Source of the DNA: Cynocephalus volans
Taxonomy: Eukaryota > Chordata > Mammalia > Dermoptera > Cynocephalidae
NCBI RefSeq assembly: GCF_027409185.1
Contig: NC_084463.1
Coordinates: 117,590,133-117,654,132 of the forward strand
Length of the DNA stretch: 64,000 nucleotides
Direction: 5' to 3'
Shown: one piece after another, positions 9,135 through 63,844 of the stretch
Layout of the letters: every line of letters begins with the position of its first letter
How positions within the stretch are numbered: position 1 is the stretch's first letter
The notes under the pieces: generated by a model
What the model was told of the DNA's origin: nothing
The model's input: only the letters and a program-made list of their open reading frames with translations
Database searches by the model: none
Program-made: the position numbers and the translations under genes

Positions 9135-12100
9135 GTGACTCCGGCTTTCCCTGGGCATGGGGGCGGGATCCAGAGGAGAATCGGCAAACCCCGCCAGCTG
9201 TCCCGCAGCGATCCCTGTAGGCCGCTGACGGATTGCAAGGAGGAAACCTGCTATCAGGGGAAGAAAGGGTGCGTATGTCTCAAATATGTGGGAGATTCCT
9301 CTGACCTTGACACACATCACCTCACACAGTCAGTGGTTCTCATGGAAGGATGCACATTAGTTCGATTTGAGTTTTTTTTTTTTAAAGATCCATGTCTAAA
9401 CCCATCCCCCAGAGATTCTGATTTAATGTATCTGCCTCAGATACCCAGGCGCGGTGGGGGGGGGGGGGTATTGGTATTTTTCAACAGCTCCTCAGGTGAT
9501 TCTGAAGTGAGTGCAAGGTTGAGAGGCACACCCCTCCATACACACAGTGTGAACCCTGGTGTGGTATCCAGAAGGATGCAGGGATCACTGGAAGGTCGTG
9601 GCCCCTCGTCCTGGTGGGTATAGAGGATGTGATAGGGTGCTCACAACATTATGAGGGAAAACTAAATGAGTGTAGAGGAGCATTGTAAGCTGTACGGCAC
9701 TTACAGGCCCTTAGTGATAGGTGTGGCTGCAAGGCAACAGCACAGAAGACCAGACAGGCACCGACACCTCTACTCAGCCAGTACGTAACCCAGCAAGTAG
9801 AGCATCCGGCACTGTCAGACCTCATACAACACAGGAGCCTAGAGCCTGTGAGAAGAGGGGCATGACTCTGAGAGCAGAGGAGGGGTCATCTATTTAGCCA
9901 GGGTGTTGGGAGTTTCCCAGAGGAGGTGCCATTTGAGCTCTGTCTTGAGGAATAAGAGTAGACAATGTGCCCACAGACCCATACACACCCACAGGCGAGA
10001 AATCCCCCCCCCCCACACACACAGAGGCTCCTCTGCCCTCCCCTGGGTCCAAGGTCCCTGGAGGGACAGTCTGGCAAAAGTTCTTCCCCACTCACATATC
10101 CCCCCACACACAAACATACACTTGCCAGCAGGACCTCAGTACCTCTTACATCCCACCCCTATAGACCCTCTTCCTGAAAATTCTACAGGCCCATTTTCAA
10201 GGGCTTTGTTTGTCCAGTGGGGAGCCCTTGGGAATGCAGGTAGGATGTGATGCCTGAAAGAACGGCCTTGTTACGTATCTGAGGATCTGCTGTGTGCTCT
10301 GAGGAGAGCCTGTGCTCACCCCAACACAAGGTCCCTGAGGATGTGCCCAGAACAGAACAGAGCTGTTCTGTTAGTGATGATCCTCCACTGTCTTCTGGCT
10401 GCTTCCCTGGATGCCCCTTGGGGCTTTTTACATTCATTTGAGACCCACTGGGGCTCATTTATAAATTCATTCATTTGACAGATGCTAGGTCCCATGCTGG
10501 GTGAAAACACATGTCATGTGTGTGGAGGACCTAAAGCTCTGGTTTGCTTCTGGGTGGGCGCTGGTACCATTATAGAGATGGGGACCTCAGGAGGAGAGGC
10601 AGGTATGGGGACACATTTAGTCCAGGACGCTTCTGGTTGCAAGTGATGGAAACCCCATTCAAACTAACTTAAACCCCCAAGGGAATGTGTTAGAAGGACA
10701 TAGGGCAGCTCACATACGGGAGTAGAGCTATAAGCAGCTCAGCATCTATGGGCCTCGAAGCTGGGACCAGAGCTTCTTTCGCTCTTCCAGGAATCCCCTT
10801 CCTTGTCCTACTTTGCTTCACTCCTTCTAATCCATATTGGTTTTCTCCAGCAACTTGGGGTTACTTTAGATTTCACCATTAAACTGTGGTTAGAAAATTC
10901 CCAGGGAAGAACTCTAATTGGAGCAACTTAGGTCATGAGCCAGGATTTGAACCCAGACAGAGCTCCAGAGACTGCACTCTTCACTGCCTTGCTCTGTGAC
11001 CTCTGCAGAGAAAGACAGGAGGAAGGAAGTGAGAAAAGTTAGGAGGGAGGGGAGCAGCTGGAGATTGGATCACACCGTGGAGGATGGGATTTGAGGTCCT
11101 CTCTTGGCCTGTTCCTTAGCTCAGTCTCCTCAAGGCAGTGGGTGGGGGTGGGAATCTAGCTGAGCCCAACTCAATTTGCAGTGTAGATGAAACATCCTTT
11201 GCCCATGGGGCCATGTTTATTTGAGCTGGATCTGAAGAAGCACCAGGGCCATGCCCTCCACCGAGACATATGCATATGTCTTACACATATGTGCTCATAC
11301 AATAGCACACGTGTACCCAGAGTACACCACCAGAGGCTGATACACCATGAAGCCAATGAAGTTTAAGCTTCAGGTCCTTTCCCTTATATGAGCTCCTTCC
11401 AAGGCCATGGGAGAAGGCCTAGAAATATATCTACATGATCTAGTTTCTTTTCTAATTTGCCAAAGTAAGTCACTTTAAACAATCAATTGTGACTATCATC
11501 TCTTTCTATTCTGACTTCCTGTTGTGTTGGGTGGCATTTATGGGCATGTTGGGGTCCTATCTAAAGGTATGCATTTCATCTGGGTTGAGCGGAATATATT
11601 TTAAATACATGGAATATAAAACAGAAGCAAGAATGATGAACAATGAAATAAATTAAAATGATTCTGACATTGAGAAGACAATTGTAACCAAAAAATATAC
11701 TTAGATCACACCAAAGAGTAGTTTATTAAAAGAGATAACTTTCAAACAGAATTATGGAAAAGACTCTTGCATTGTTTGATAATCCAATTAACAAAGAATA
11801 AGGAATTATATGATCACACTGGAAAAAGATTTCAATTTTTTGCTTATCTGACCCAAAGTACTGACATTAACAAAGATAGCATAAAATTCATAATATGCCA
11901 CTAGAACAAGATCTTAACATTATCAACACAATTTTTAATGAAACTTGACAATTAAAAGTACTTAAAATTAAATACTTTTTCACCACACAAGAAAACTCAA
12001 AATGCCTTGAACTCTTACAGCCCACAGATGGAAGAAACTTGATTGAGGTTTCCCCAAATTTGACACCAATCCTAAAACTGTACATGACATTTCCAATAGA

Positions 12101-12333
12101 GTTGTGAGGCTGAAAGAAACCTAGCTAAATTATCCATAGTACAAAACAAGTTTTGACCAAACGTGTTGAAGGAAAGACTGAATTATCTCTTTATTCTCTG
12201 TATAGAAAATGATATAATAAAATCATTGTCACAGGAAGAGGCAATCAAAAAATGTGCAGCCTGATGTGAATGGAAAGGGGTAGGCAAGACTGGAAAAGGC
12301 AGGAGAAAGAAGTAAGAGGAGGAAGATAAGAAC
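9135..12333. other. MYOD1-KCNC1 intergenic region, left part
   Basis: No gene is supported. The region contains a palindromic hAT-type repeat (9331-9524), a short antisense L2 fragment (about 9895-9960: 'GAGGAGGTGCCATTTGAGCTC'), G- and C-homopolymers (near 9455 and 10005), and a MIR-like antisense piece (about 10930-10990: 'GGATTTGAACCCAGACAG'). From about 11350 to 12240 the sequence is AT-rich with no family I can name; part of it (11880-11919) recurs at 13292. Confidence 0.55.
9331..9524. mobile_element. hAT-type non-autonomous DNA transposon, palindromic MER type
   Basis: The element opens with CAGTGGTTCTCATGG and closes with GTGCAAGGTTGAGA, the inverted ends of MER5/MER1-like hAT elements. 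The interior is partly self-complementary ('CCCAGAGATTCTGATTTAATG' against 'CAGGTGATTCTGAAGTG'). Two homopolymer runs (T at about 9371-9382 and G near 9455-9467) look like later slippage. Confidence 0.65.
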
Positions 12334-12349
12334 AAAGACGATGGTGTGG

Positions 12350-12438
12350 GGCCGGCCCGAGGCTCACTAGGGAGAGCTTGGTGCTGACGACACCAGCCAA
12401 GGGTTAAGATCGATCCCCTTACCAGTCGTCTTTAAAAA
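12350..12438 (+). mobile_element. tRNA-Ile-derived SINE (t-SINE/CYN-like)
   Basis: It starts GGCCGGCCCGAGGCTCAC, has GGTGCTGACGACACC where an anticodon arm would be and GGTTAAGATCGATCCCC as the B-box region, then runs straight into an A-rich tail. There is no tRNA-unrelated body. Flanks AAAGACGATGGTGTGG (12334-12349) and AAAGGCAACAGTGTGG (12439-12454) form an imperfect 16-bp target-site duplication. Confidence 0.75.
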
Positions 12439-13029
12439 AAAGGCAACAGTGTGGAGATCATGAAGAACAGGTTGGTTCTAGCTCAGTTTTTTCTCGTCTA
12501 TACAGTATTTAAACCACTTGCACACAAGTCACTTCTATTAAAAAAAAAAAGGTAGATGTGTGGCTGTGTAATATTTGGTTTTATATGGGACAGGGTCATT
12601 TTTGTATAGTAACAAGTTTTATTTTACTTTATTTTGTTTTATTTTAGACAGCATTTAACAGTTTTAATTCATGTTGAACTTTCCCAGTCGTGGGGAAAAG
12701 TGAGTCCCATAATAGGTCAATAGCTACTAGCTATAGAATCAGCTCCCTGGGGTCTAGGCCTGACTGTGCCATCGACCACATCTGAGACCTTGGGAATGTG
12801 ACTTGACCTGTCTGAATTTCAGTTTTCACTCTGTGTAGTAAATTAGTGACTTTAAAAGGTAAGACCCGGTTCTGAAAGTTTTTAATAATTCACTTAAAAC
12901 ATTTCAGAGAAAGAAGAAAGATAATAAAGTAGATGTTTTATAGATAAGGGACTGGGACCATGACAAAATGAGATTTTTCTCAGCATAGGCAAATCATTTA
13001 TAACCTCCAGTTAACTGATTCTTCCTTCT
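12439..13029. other. Intergenic, AT-rich
   Basis: No gene. A (TTTTA)n-like stretch occupies about 12615-12648. A sense MIR fragment is suggested at about 12725-12850 ('CATCTGAGACCTTGGGAATGTGACTTGACCTG' followed by a TTTCAG context). Otherwise I recognise nothing. Confidence 0.45.
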
Positions 13030-14655
13030 TTTACTTTTCCTTATTTTTTATTAAGATATAATTTACATGCCATAGAATTCATCTTAAAGTGTATAATTCC
13101 ATGGTTTATACTATATTCTCAAGGGTGAGTAAGCACCACCACTATCTGATTCCAGAGCGCTTTCATACCCTTCAGCAGTCACCCTTTTCAGCGGTCACTA
13201 TGCCTTTTCCCCCAGCCCCTGGCTACCACTCATCCACTGTCTGTCTCTATGAATTTGTCTGTTTTGGACATTTCATGTGAATGGAATCACACATAAAATT
13301 TGTAATACGCCACTATAACAAGACATAACAACTTTTAGCATATTTCCAGGTTCATCTATGTTGTAGCATGTGTCAGTTCTTCATTCCTTTTTACGGCTGA
13401 ATAATATTTCATTGAATGGATATATCACATTTTGTTTATCCACTCATCAGTTGATGGACATTTGGGCTGTTCCCACTTCTTATCTATTATGAATAATGCT
13501 GCTATGAACATTCACATGCAAGTGTTTGTGTAAATGTATGCTTTTAATTCTCTTGGGTATATACCCCAAAGTGGAATTGCTGGGTATATGATAATTCCAT
13601 GTTTAAATCTTTGAGTCAAAGTTTTTCCCAAAGCAGCTGTACCATTTTACATTCTTATCAGCAATGTATGGGGGTTCCAATTTCTCCACATCCTTGACAA
13701 CACTTATTTTTGTTTGTCTTTTTTATTCTGGCCATCCTAGTAGGTGGGTGTGAAGTGGTGTCTCATTGTGGTTATTTCCCTAATCACTAATGATGTTAAG
13801 CATAGTTTCATGTGCTTATTAGCTATTTGTATATATGTATTACATCTTCTTCGGAGGGATATCTATTTAAATATTTTAGCCATTTTAAAATCAGGTTATT
13901 TGGGCTGGCTGGATAGCTCAGTTAGTTAGAGCATGGTGCTGATAACACTAAGGTCCAGGGTTTGATCCCTGCACTGGCCAGCAGCCAAAAAAATAAAATA
14001 AAATTCGGTTATTTGTCTTTTTGTTGTTGACTTATGAGAGTTCTTTATATATTATAGACACAAGACCCTTATCAGATATATGATATATATGATTTGCAAA
14101 TATTTTCTCCCATTCTGCAGATTGTCTTTTCACTTACTTGATAGTGTCCTTTGAATCACAAAAGTTTCTTTTGTTCTTATGAGGTGCAATTTATGTACCT
14201 TTTGTCATTTTTCGCTTGTGTTTTTGACTTCATATCTAAGAAACCATTACTTAATCTGAGTTCTTCTAAAGAAGAGTTTTATAGCTTTGGCTCTTACAAT
14301 TAGGCATTTGGTCCATTTTTGGTTAATTTTTAATATGGTATGAGGAAGGGGTCCAAATTCATCTTTTCCATATGGATATCCAGTTGTTATAGCATTATTT
14401 GTTATAAAAACTGTTCTTTTTCCCGATTGAATTGTCTTGGCACCCTTGTCAAAGGTTAATTGACCATAAATGCATGGGTATGTTTCTGGACTCTCAATTC
14501 TATTCCATCGATCTATGTATCTATCCTTATGCCAATATCACACAGTCTTGATTATTGCAACTTTATAGTTAGTTTTGAAAGTAGAAAGCGTGAGTTCTTC
14601 AGTCTTATTCTTCTTCAAGACTGTTTAGCTATTCTGGCTTCCTTGCATTTCATGA
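13030..14655 (-). mobile_element. L1 LINE, antisense, 3' part
   Basis: The + strand shows the reverse complement of an L1 3' end and ORF2 tail. Landmarks are 'GATATAATTTACATGCCATAG' (13055), 'CTGAATAATATTTCATTG' (13398), 'GGTATATACCCCAAAGTGG' (13556), 'CTTATCAGATATATGATATATATG' (14070) and 'TTCTATTCCATCGATCTATG' (14500). It is truncated at its own 5' end near 14655. A SINE is nested at 13903-13999. A 40-base block at 13292-13330 replaces the expected L1 sequence. Small open frames here are decayed L1, not host genes. Confidence 0.85.
13903..13999 (+). mobile_element. tRNA-Ile-derived SINE nested in L1
   Basis: A 97-bp insertion whose body matches tRNA-Ile: TAGCTCAGTTAGTTAGAGC (A box), GGTGCTGATAACAC (anticodon arm), GGTTTGATCCC (B box), then an AAATAAAATA tail. 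It is flanked by a 16-bp duplication of L1 sequence, AAAATCAGGTTATTTG (13887-13902) and AAAATTCGGTTATTTG (14000-14015). It has no tRNA-unrelated region, as in dermopteran t-SINE monomers. Confidence 0.9.
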
Positions 14656-15654
14656 ATGTATCTTTAAGTAGCCCTGCCCTGTACTTTGTATTTTCAGCAG
14701 CTACTAACCTTGCTTGGTACAATCTGGCAGCTGTAAATTGGCATGAAAATGTAAAGCAGGTTCTTGTTGGTGCACAGAAAAAAATGGTTATGTGGTAGGG
14801 GGTGATGAATTTTTCATTTTCAATCATCTTTGATGCAACTTATATAGAATAAATGTTTATTAACTGAATATTATTCTGTAATTGCAAAAAAGTTGCAACT
14901 GGTTTTGCTGGCATTCTGCATGCTTCCAAGCAAATATAACTTATTTTAAAGTATTATATAGGTGTTTCAGACAGTTAATAAAAATATGAAGCTCTTTTGT
15001 TCTGGAATTTTTTTATGTTTGTTGTATTTGTCAGCCTTTAAATACTAGTGTTTATATTAGGTCCTGATTTCTTTTCTAAGCCTAAATAAATATTCACTTT
15101 TGTACACAACTTTCTATTCTTTTTTGACTTTTTAAAAAATGAGTGACTCCCAAAATGTCTAGGCTTCAGGCTGCACACACCTGGACCTGTCTCTGAACAC
15201 TGCTGACCATGGTGGCCTGCAGGCTGACACGCACACAGATGCCCACCAGGGTCACACACAACAGAATCCACAAAGTTCTGCCTATCAGAGCACAGAGGAA
15301 GGAAGACCACTCCTGGAAGGAGAACTCATGGTCCCTGCCCATTCCTGCTGGGGACATGCTTTCAGAAGTGCCCACATATATGCACCCCTGAGTGCCTTCA
15401 CCACAGCCAGCATCATCGCCTACCTCCCAACCTCACTCCCACAGCCAGCAGGGAGAGGCATTGAAGGCCCACCTTCTCAAAGGTCAAACTCAGGGAGGCT
15501 CCTGGGGCCACACTGACACTCTCAGGGACGTTGCTGAGGAATGGCAGGAGTCCAGGAGGGAGTGGTGCAGTGAGGGCTGGTACAGAAGGATAGGGAGGTG
15601 GGGGGGGAGGGGTGTGCAGCCTGAGGGAAGGAAGAAAAGGGAAGGCGAGGTAAT
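14656..15654. other. Intergenic, no gene seen
   Basis: The left part (to about 15150) is AT-rich and unclassified. The right part is mixed in composition with GA-rich stretches (15540-15650). Open frames on both strands look like chance. No repeat family is confidently recognised. Confidence 0.4.
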
Positions 15655-15792
15655 GAGGCATTATCTCATTTCATCCTCATGAAATATGATTCCCTTTGTA
15701 GAGCTGAGGAAACAGAAGCCTAGAGAGAGAGGGTGACCAGTTTACACAGCTAGTAAGCAGCAAAAGTGGGATTTGCATCCAAATCAGTCTAG
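15655..15792 (-). repeat. MIR SINE, antisense
   Basis: 'TTTCATCCTCATGAAATATG', 'GAGCTGAGGAAACAGAAGCC' and 'TTTACACAGCTAGTAAGCAGC' in order match the reverse complement of MIR, which is an ancient tRNA-derived mammalian SINE. Confidence 0.75.
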
Positions 15793-15794
15793 AT

Positions 15795-16017
15795 CAGTGG
15801 TTCTCTCAATCAGAGGAAATTTTACCCTACAGGGGACATTTGGCAGCGTCTGTAGATCTTTTTGATTATCACCACTGGGGAAGAGGCTTCTACTGACATC
15901 TAGTGGATATAGGCCTGCTAAACAGCCTACAATACACAATATAGCGCCCCTGTATCCCTATAACCCTAACAAAGGAGTCTGGTCCAAAATGTCACCAGTG
16001 CAGAGGTTGAGAAACCC
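15795..16017 (+). mobile_element. MER5A-like hAT element
   Basis: The ends are CAGTGGTTCTCTCAATC and GAGGTTGAGAAACCC. Internal landmarks 'CAGGGGACATTTGGCAGCG', 'GACATCTAGTGGATATAGGCC' and 'GGTCCAAAATGTCACCAGTG' follow the MER5A order over almost the full element. Confidence 0.85.
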
Positions 16018-16690
16018 CGACCTAGCTTCCCCACCCCCCTCCAGAGTATGCTTCCCCTTGCCCCCGTTCTAGTTTCCCATGGCCTACGAGATCTGGGAGC
16101 ACCTGCCCCAGAAGTTGCAAGAAAGAACAGGCATACACTCCACTCCAGCCCAGCCCAGGTTAAGTACCAAGGTTACTGCTCAAGCTACCCTGTGGCCAAG
16201 TTTACCAATTTCTACTATGGCACCTCTAGGTTCACTCTCCCCTCCCCACTGGAGGGAGGAAGTCTGGTCTGGGAGGGGACATCTGCCAGCCCCACTGCTT
16301 ACCATCACAGCAGGGCTACCTCCAAAGCCTACTCTGCCAGTGCCCAGCTTAGGTTAGTTTCCAGGCATGACCACAAGATGGCACCCCAACCCTCCAGGTA
16401 TGCTGAGGCTCTGGGCCTGGAGAGCAGCAAGAAGGATGAGCCAACCTGGACAAAGGCCTGGGGGCTGTACTTGGGCCAGTTCCAGAGCCTAGCAGGACCA
16501 GATCTAAGGCCTGCAAGTGCCAGGTGTGAAGGCCAAACTTGGCTTCAGAACCCCCTTCACCTTTTCTAGTCCACTCCCAGCCCCAGCTCATCCTCTAGCC
16601 ATTCCCCCATGGTGCTTACTGGAGCCCTGCACCATCTCCTCTCTAGCCTGAACAAGAAAAATTCCAGAACCGAGGTGTTAAGGATATAGG
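16018..16690. other. Intergenic, GC-richer, no gene seen
   Basis: Open frames up to 173 codons cross this stretch on the + strand, but I recognise no protein and there is no start or splice context to support one. No repeat is recognised. Confidence 0.4.
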
Positions 16691-16695
16691 AATTA

Positions 16696-16696
<1 letters not shown>

Positions 16697-16739
<43 letters not shown>
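16697..16739 (+). repeat. (ATT)n microsatellite
   Basis: About 14 nearly perfect ATT units. The run sits inside the antisense MIR that follows, where MIR copies normally carry a shorter TTATTATT stretch, so it probably grew from that seed. Confidence 0.9.
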
Positions 16740-16740
<1 letters not shown>

Positions 16741-16870
16741 CCATTCAACAATAAAGGAACTGAGGAGCAGAAGATGAGTAACTTGTCCGAGGTCACAGCT
16801 AGTCAATGGTGGAGCAGGGCTTTGAACCCAGGCAGTCTGATTCTAGAGTCTATACTCTTAACCACGGAAT
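16740..16870 (-). repeat. MIR SINE, antisense
   Basis: 'GGAACTGAGGAGCAGAAG', 'GAGGTCACAGCTAGTCAATGG', 'GGGCTTTGAACCCAGGCAGTC' and 'CTCTTAACCACGG' follow the reverse MIR order to its end. Confidence 0.8.
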
Positions 16871-17111
16871 GATACTGTTCATACCCCCCCTCCACCCCCC
16901 ACTAGTCACAACTACCAAAGCCCCTCTGGCATGGGACCACAAGCCTTTCTCTGCAAGGAAGGGGGCAAGTGGCTATGAATAGGGGAGATTATTCAAAGTG
17001 GAAAAGGGGTGAGGTTTTCAGCTGGTTTAAGGGTCTGTGACTAGCATTTGTGAGTGGGAAGCTAGGGCCTGGTCAGCAATTCCTCCTCCCCTCCCCATTT
17101 GTCTTTGTTTC

Positions 17112-17112
<1 letters not shown>

Positions 17113-17165
<53 letters not shown>

Positions 17166-17193
17166 TTTTTTTTTTTTTCTTCTTCTTCTTCCT
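17113..17193 (+). repeat. Compound microsatellite (TG)26-(T)n-(CTT)n
   Basis: A run of about 26 TG dinucleotides (17113-17164) is followed by a T run and four to five CTT units. The pure TG run can adopt Z-DNA and is likely polymorphic in length. Confidence 0.9.
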
Positions 17194-19630
17194 GGTTGCC
17201 CTCTTGGTTTTTCTGGGCTTTCTGCAAATGCCAGCCTTCTCACAGTGTGAAGGGGAAGCGAGAGAAAGAACTTTTATTCCTGCTTAGGATACATTAGGTG
17301 GGGGGTGGGGGGCATTCCCTGGGGCCTGGGCTGGGGTTGTCATCAGGGGTCAAAGTGAGAATCCTGAAGTGGAGCAGCCTGGGGCACCTCGGGGCAGTTA
17401 CCTTCTCTTGCTGGGGAGGCTCCTCTGTCTGAGTCTTCTCTGCTTACCTCTTAGGGGATTCTAGGTGCAATGGATACCCTTTCACATTTCTTCTCTCTCC
17501 AGCCCTGGTCTGCCTCTCTTTTGCTAGCACATCCTCCAGGGCCAGCCCTGCTTGGAGCCCCTCATCACCCAACCTTCCTCCTACCAGGGGCACTTTGTCT
17601 CTCTGTCTCTCCACCTCTCCCCTCTCTCTGTCTGCTTCTCCTCACTGCCTGGGTCACACTGCAGCTCCCCATTAGGACTCACCATGGGATAGTGGCCTGG
17701 GTAGGGCTCTGCACTGACTCCCTAAGAGACCTTGGGTAAGCCCTTTCCCCTGATTTGGCCTCAGTTAGAGGCTCCAGACTCCCATAGTCTCTCACACTGC
17801 TATTCCAGGATCCCAGCCCCTCTCCTAGCCTTTCTCAAATCATCTAGACCTTAGTGAGGAGCTACTGTGTTCTGAGCACTGTGGAAGGAAGCAAATAAGA
17901 AGCCCTGGAGGAGCTGTTAGTCCTTTTATGGAAATGAGATGAGCTACTGAGAAAGTTGAGCCATAGTCTGATCCCATGTGCTTCTGCAGGAGAGGGCAGA
18001 GGTGGGGTCATGGGCCCCTAGGACTGGCAGAGTTACAGAAGGTTTTCTTGGGGAGAAGAGGGGCTGGACACTTGGCTGGAAGAAAGGGGGAGATTTGGAC
18101 AGCCCTCTTTCCTGTCACTCCCCATTTCAATTTCTCCCAGCTGTGTGTGTGGGGGGGGGGTGGGTGTCCATCTTTTTCTCTTTCTTCTGGGGTCTCCATT
18201 TCTCTTTTTCATCATCTCCTGAGGTTGGGTGGAGTTTTCTGAGAGCCCATATCCTGGGGATCTGAAAATGAGCCAGGCTGGGCTACACCGGGCCAGGCTG
18301 CCTCATGGTTAGGGGATGGGACTCACTCTTATCAGGTGAGAGGGACGCTCAAAAACACTGTCGTCCCTGCATTTCTCTGAGATTGAACTGGAAAGAGCTC
18401 CTATTTAGAGGGATAATGCAGATCAATCTCTGGAGGGAGGAGGTGTCATTCTGACCCCAGATTCCAGCCCTCTTTTGTCTCTGCCCATCTCTGCCTCTGT
18501 TTCTGACTTAGTGTACTTCTCTGTCTCTCCCCTTGTCCTTCTCCCATCCCTCATTCCTTGTCCTGCCCATTGCCCCTCTCCACCCCTCCAAGCCTTTTCC
18601 CCACCACACACAGATTTCCCTGCTGCTGGGTTGGGATTCCCCCGGCCAAGCAAGGAGAGAGATATCTGTGGCACAGCTTTGTCCCCAGGCCCACAACGGC
18701 ATCTGTGGATCATCATAGTGGGACAACTGTCTGCACAGTTAGCAAATGCTGACAGGTAAATAAGAAGCTCTTATTTTCCTAATTAAATCGCCCTTTGCCC
18801 AGGCAGCCTGTGTTCGATTGGGCTGGGCCGGGATCAATAAGCCTCTTTCCCAGCCCAGCTGCCCCTGGAACTGGGCCTGATTTCCCCAGACTTGCCCAGG
18901 CACAACTGCCCATTTCCCCATAAGGCTGGGAGCCCCTCAAGGGCAGGGACTGGGTCTGATTTGTCACTTGTGCCCTTGTGCCTGGGACAGAGCCTGGAAC
19001 AAGAGTAAAGAAGTGATTGCTAGACTGAGTAAACTGAGGCACTGGCAATGAGCATGGGCCAAGAAGGCTTTGAGGTTCAAACTACAACTCGCACCTCCAG
19101 GGTCCACTGTGAGTTGGTGAGAGTCACAGCAGGCAGCTGCTCTCGCCCAGTCCCCAGATGCAACGCTGGCTTTCCACCCAGGGCAGCTGAAGCCCTGGGG
19201 GGCGGGGTGTGTGTGGGGGGGTGTAAACTTTCAGGGACACTAGGAGTGGTTGCTCCTTCCGAGGGCAGATGACCCTTTACATAAAGGATCGAGTGTGAGA
19301 GAGTCAGTGAGCTGGGACCAACGTGTAAGAGTTCTGTGACTAGTCACTGTGGAGTTATGAAGGGCCCAGGGTCAGTAACGGGACAAAAGCGTCCAGGACC
19401 GGTTACTAGAGGAGGGCTTAGCAGACATGTGTGGGGTGTGCAAGGATCCTGGGGTTCCTGGTCCAGCTGGAAGGGTCGGTATTAAAGGGTTCCTTGGAGC
19501 AGTCAGTACTGGTCGGGGTCAAAGTGTCTCTGATGACTATCGGGAGCATGTTGTCTCTCAAGGGGATCAGACAGTTCCGGGTTCGGAAGGAGAGGGTAGG
19601 ATGCTGACGCCCTTCTCACCCCAGTCTGAC
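17194..19630. other. Flank upstream of KCNC1 CpG island
   Basis: No coding exon is seen. A G-rich stretch lies at 17297-17312. Between about 18720 and 18930 there is unique-looking sequence with homeodomain-like TAATTAAAT (18780-18788) and a mixed AT/GC pattern that could be a conserved regulatory element of KCNC1; no comparison was possible. A palindrome TGACTAGTCA lies at 19337-19346. Confidence 0.4.
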
Positions 19631-19910
19631 CCGGGGGCGCGGGCCAGACGTCTCTCGGAGCCCCCGCCCATCGAGTGGCGGAGGCTCCTGCAGGGCGGAG
19701 CGTCGGCGGGTCCCCCGGGAGCAGCAGGAGCCGTGTGGGACGGGCGCCCCCAGCGCCGAGGTTGAGGGAGGCCGAGTTCGGCGCGGGGCTGGGAGGGGGC
19801 GCGGAATCAGGGCTTTTTAGGACCCAGCGCGGCGCCTCCCTCCGGGGGCGAGTGCGGCTGCGCGCGCCGTGTGCCCGTGTCCGGAGAGCCGCGGGCTGGA
19901 CGCGGACCGC

Positions 19911-19928
19911 GCGAGCGAGCGAGCGAGC
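19911..19928 (+). repeat. (GAGC)n microsatellite
   Basis: Four to five GAGC/CGAG units lie just before the CGG tract in the KCNC1 CpG island. Confidence 0.8.
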
Positions 19929-19956
19929 GGAGCAGCAGCCGGGGCGGCAGCAGCGT

Positions 19957-19957
19957 C

Positions 19958-19989
<32 letters not shown>
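19957..19989 (+). repeat. (CGG)n / (GCG)n trinucleotide tract in KCNC1 leader region
   Basis: About 11 uninterrupted GCG units sit about 1.1 kb upstream of the KCNC1 start codon in the CpG island, and probably in the transcribed leader. Such CGG tracts are length-unstable and can form hairpins or quadruplexes in RNA. Confidence 0.85.
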
Positions 19990-21043
19990 CGCTGCGCCCC
20001 TCGCCTCCCCGGCCTCGTCGGCCTCGCCGCGCCGCGCCCGGACCCGCCACCCCCGCCTCCCGGGCCCGACCTCCGCAGACCCCTCGCCTCGGTCGACGGC
20101 GCCAACCGCCTGCCCAAAGCGGGAAGCGGAGCGCGAGGCACAGAGGCAACGGAGCCAGTGCCCTCTGGCCCCGCAGACCCAACCCAGCTCGGAGAACACC
20201 GGCCCGGCCCCGCGCAGCTCCGCCACCGTCCGGGAGCTGTCCCTTCAGCACCGCCGCGGGAGCCTGAGTCGGAGCGCAGCCCAGCGGGGCCCCAGCTCGA
20301 GCCCGAGCGCGGCGCTCCGCGGCCGCCGCCCCGAGCAGCACCCCGAGTGCCCCTGCTCAGGGGGCCCGCCATCTCCTCCGGGAGGCGGGGAGAAGGAACG
20401 CGGAGGGCGGGCGGGCGCGCCCGCCGCCGGGGGGAGCAGGCAGCCAGGCAAGGAGAGAGGGAGGGGACCGGAGCCCGCCCTGCGACCCGAGCTGCAGCCT
20501 GGCCACGCAGCGAGGAAGGCGGCCGGCATCCATCTCCCCCGCGCCGAGCGCGCGCTGTGGAGACCACCGCACAGCGGAGCGCCCATTTCCCGGCCCCTTC
20601 TCTTCCCCTCCGCCTTCCGGAGGCTGGTCTAGCCGGCCGGCCCCGGGAGCCGCTGACCTTCCCCCAAAAGCTTTGTGTGGATTTCTCCATTTTCCCGCTG
20701 AGATGGGAACGCGAGCCCGGCCCCCCCACCCTCTCTCCCCTCCTCCCGGGGCCCGCCGCTGAGCGCCGCCCCCCTCCCTGCCTCCTTCTCTCCCTCGCCG
20801 CTTTCCTCCCCTGCCTCCTCCGCAGCCGGACCGGCTCCCTCCCACATCTGGCGCCTAAATACCCTAGGGATCCCGCGCGCACTCCCCTGGACCGACACTC
20901 CGCAGAAAGCGCCCCGAGGGGCTTGGGTCGCTCGTTGGGGTGGCCAGAGCCGCGGTCCTCTGTCCTCCACGACGGCTGGGGGGAGGGGGGAGGAGGCCAC
21001 GCGCCCCCCTCCCCGGCGCCAACTCCCCCTGGCGGCCGCTCCC

Positions 21044-21065
21044 ATGGGTGTCGCTGGGCCGCGCC

Positions 21066-21073
<8 letters not shown>
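21044..21073 (+). other. KCNC1 upstream ORF 1 (9 codons)
   Basis: An ATG in good context (CCCATGG) opens a nine-codon frame ending TAA at 21071. It is in the same frame as the main start, so this TAA is an in-frame stop 15 bases before the KCNC1 ATG. That excludes N-terminal extension and supports initiation at 21086. Confidence 0.6.

Positions 21074-63844
<42,771 letters not shown>

Noticed and set aside
19503-20882. 459-codon minus-strand open frame and 518-codon plus-strand frame (19675-21231)
   Set aside because: Both lie in the KCNC1 CpG island, are made of Arg, Ala, Pro and Gly runs, overlap each other and read through a CGG tract. GC-rich DNA has few stop codons.
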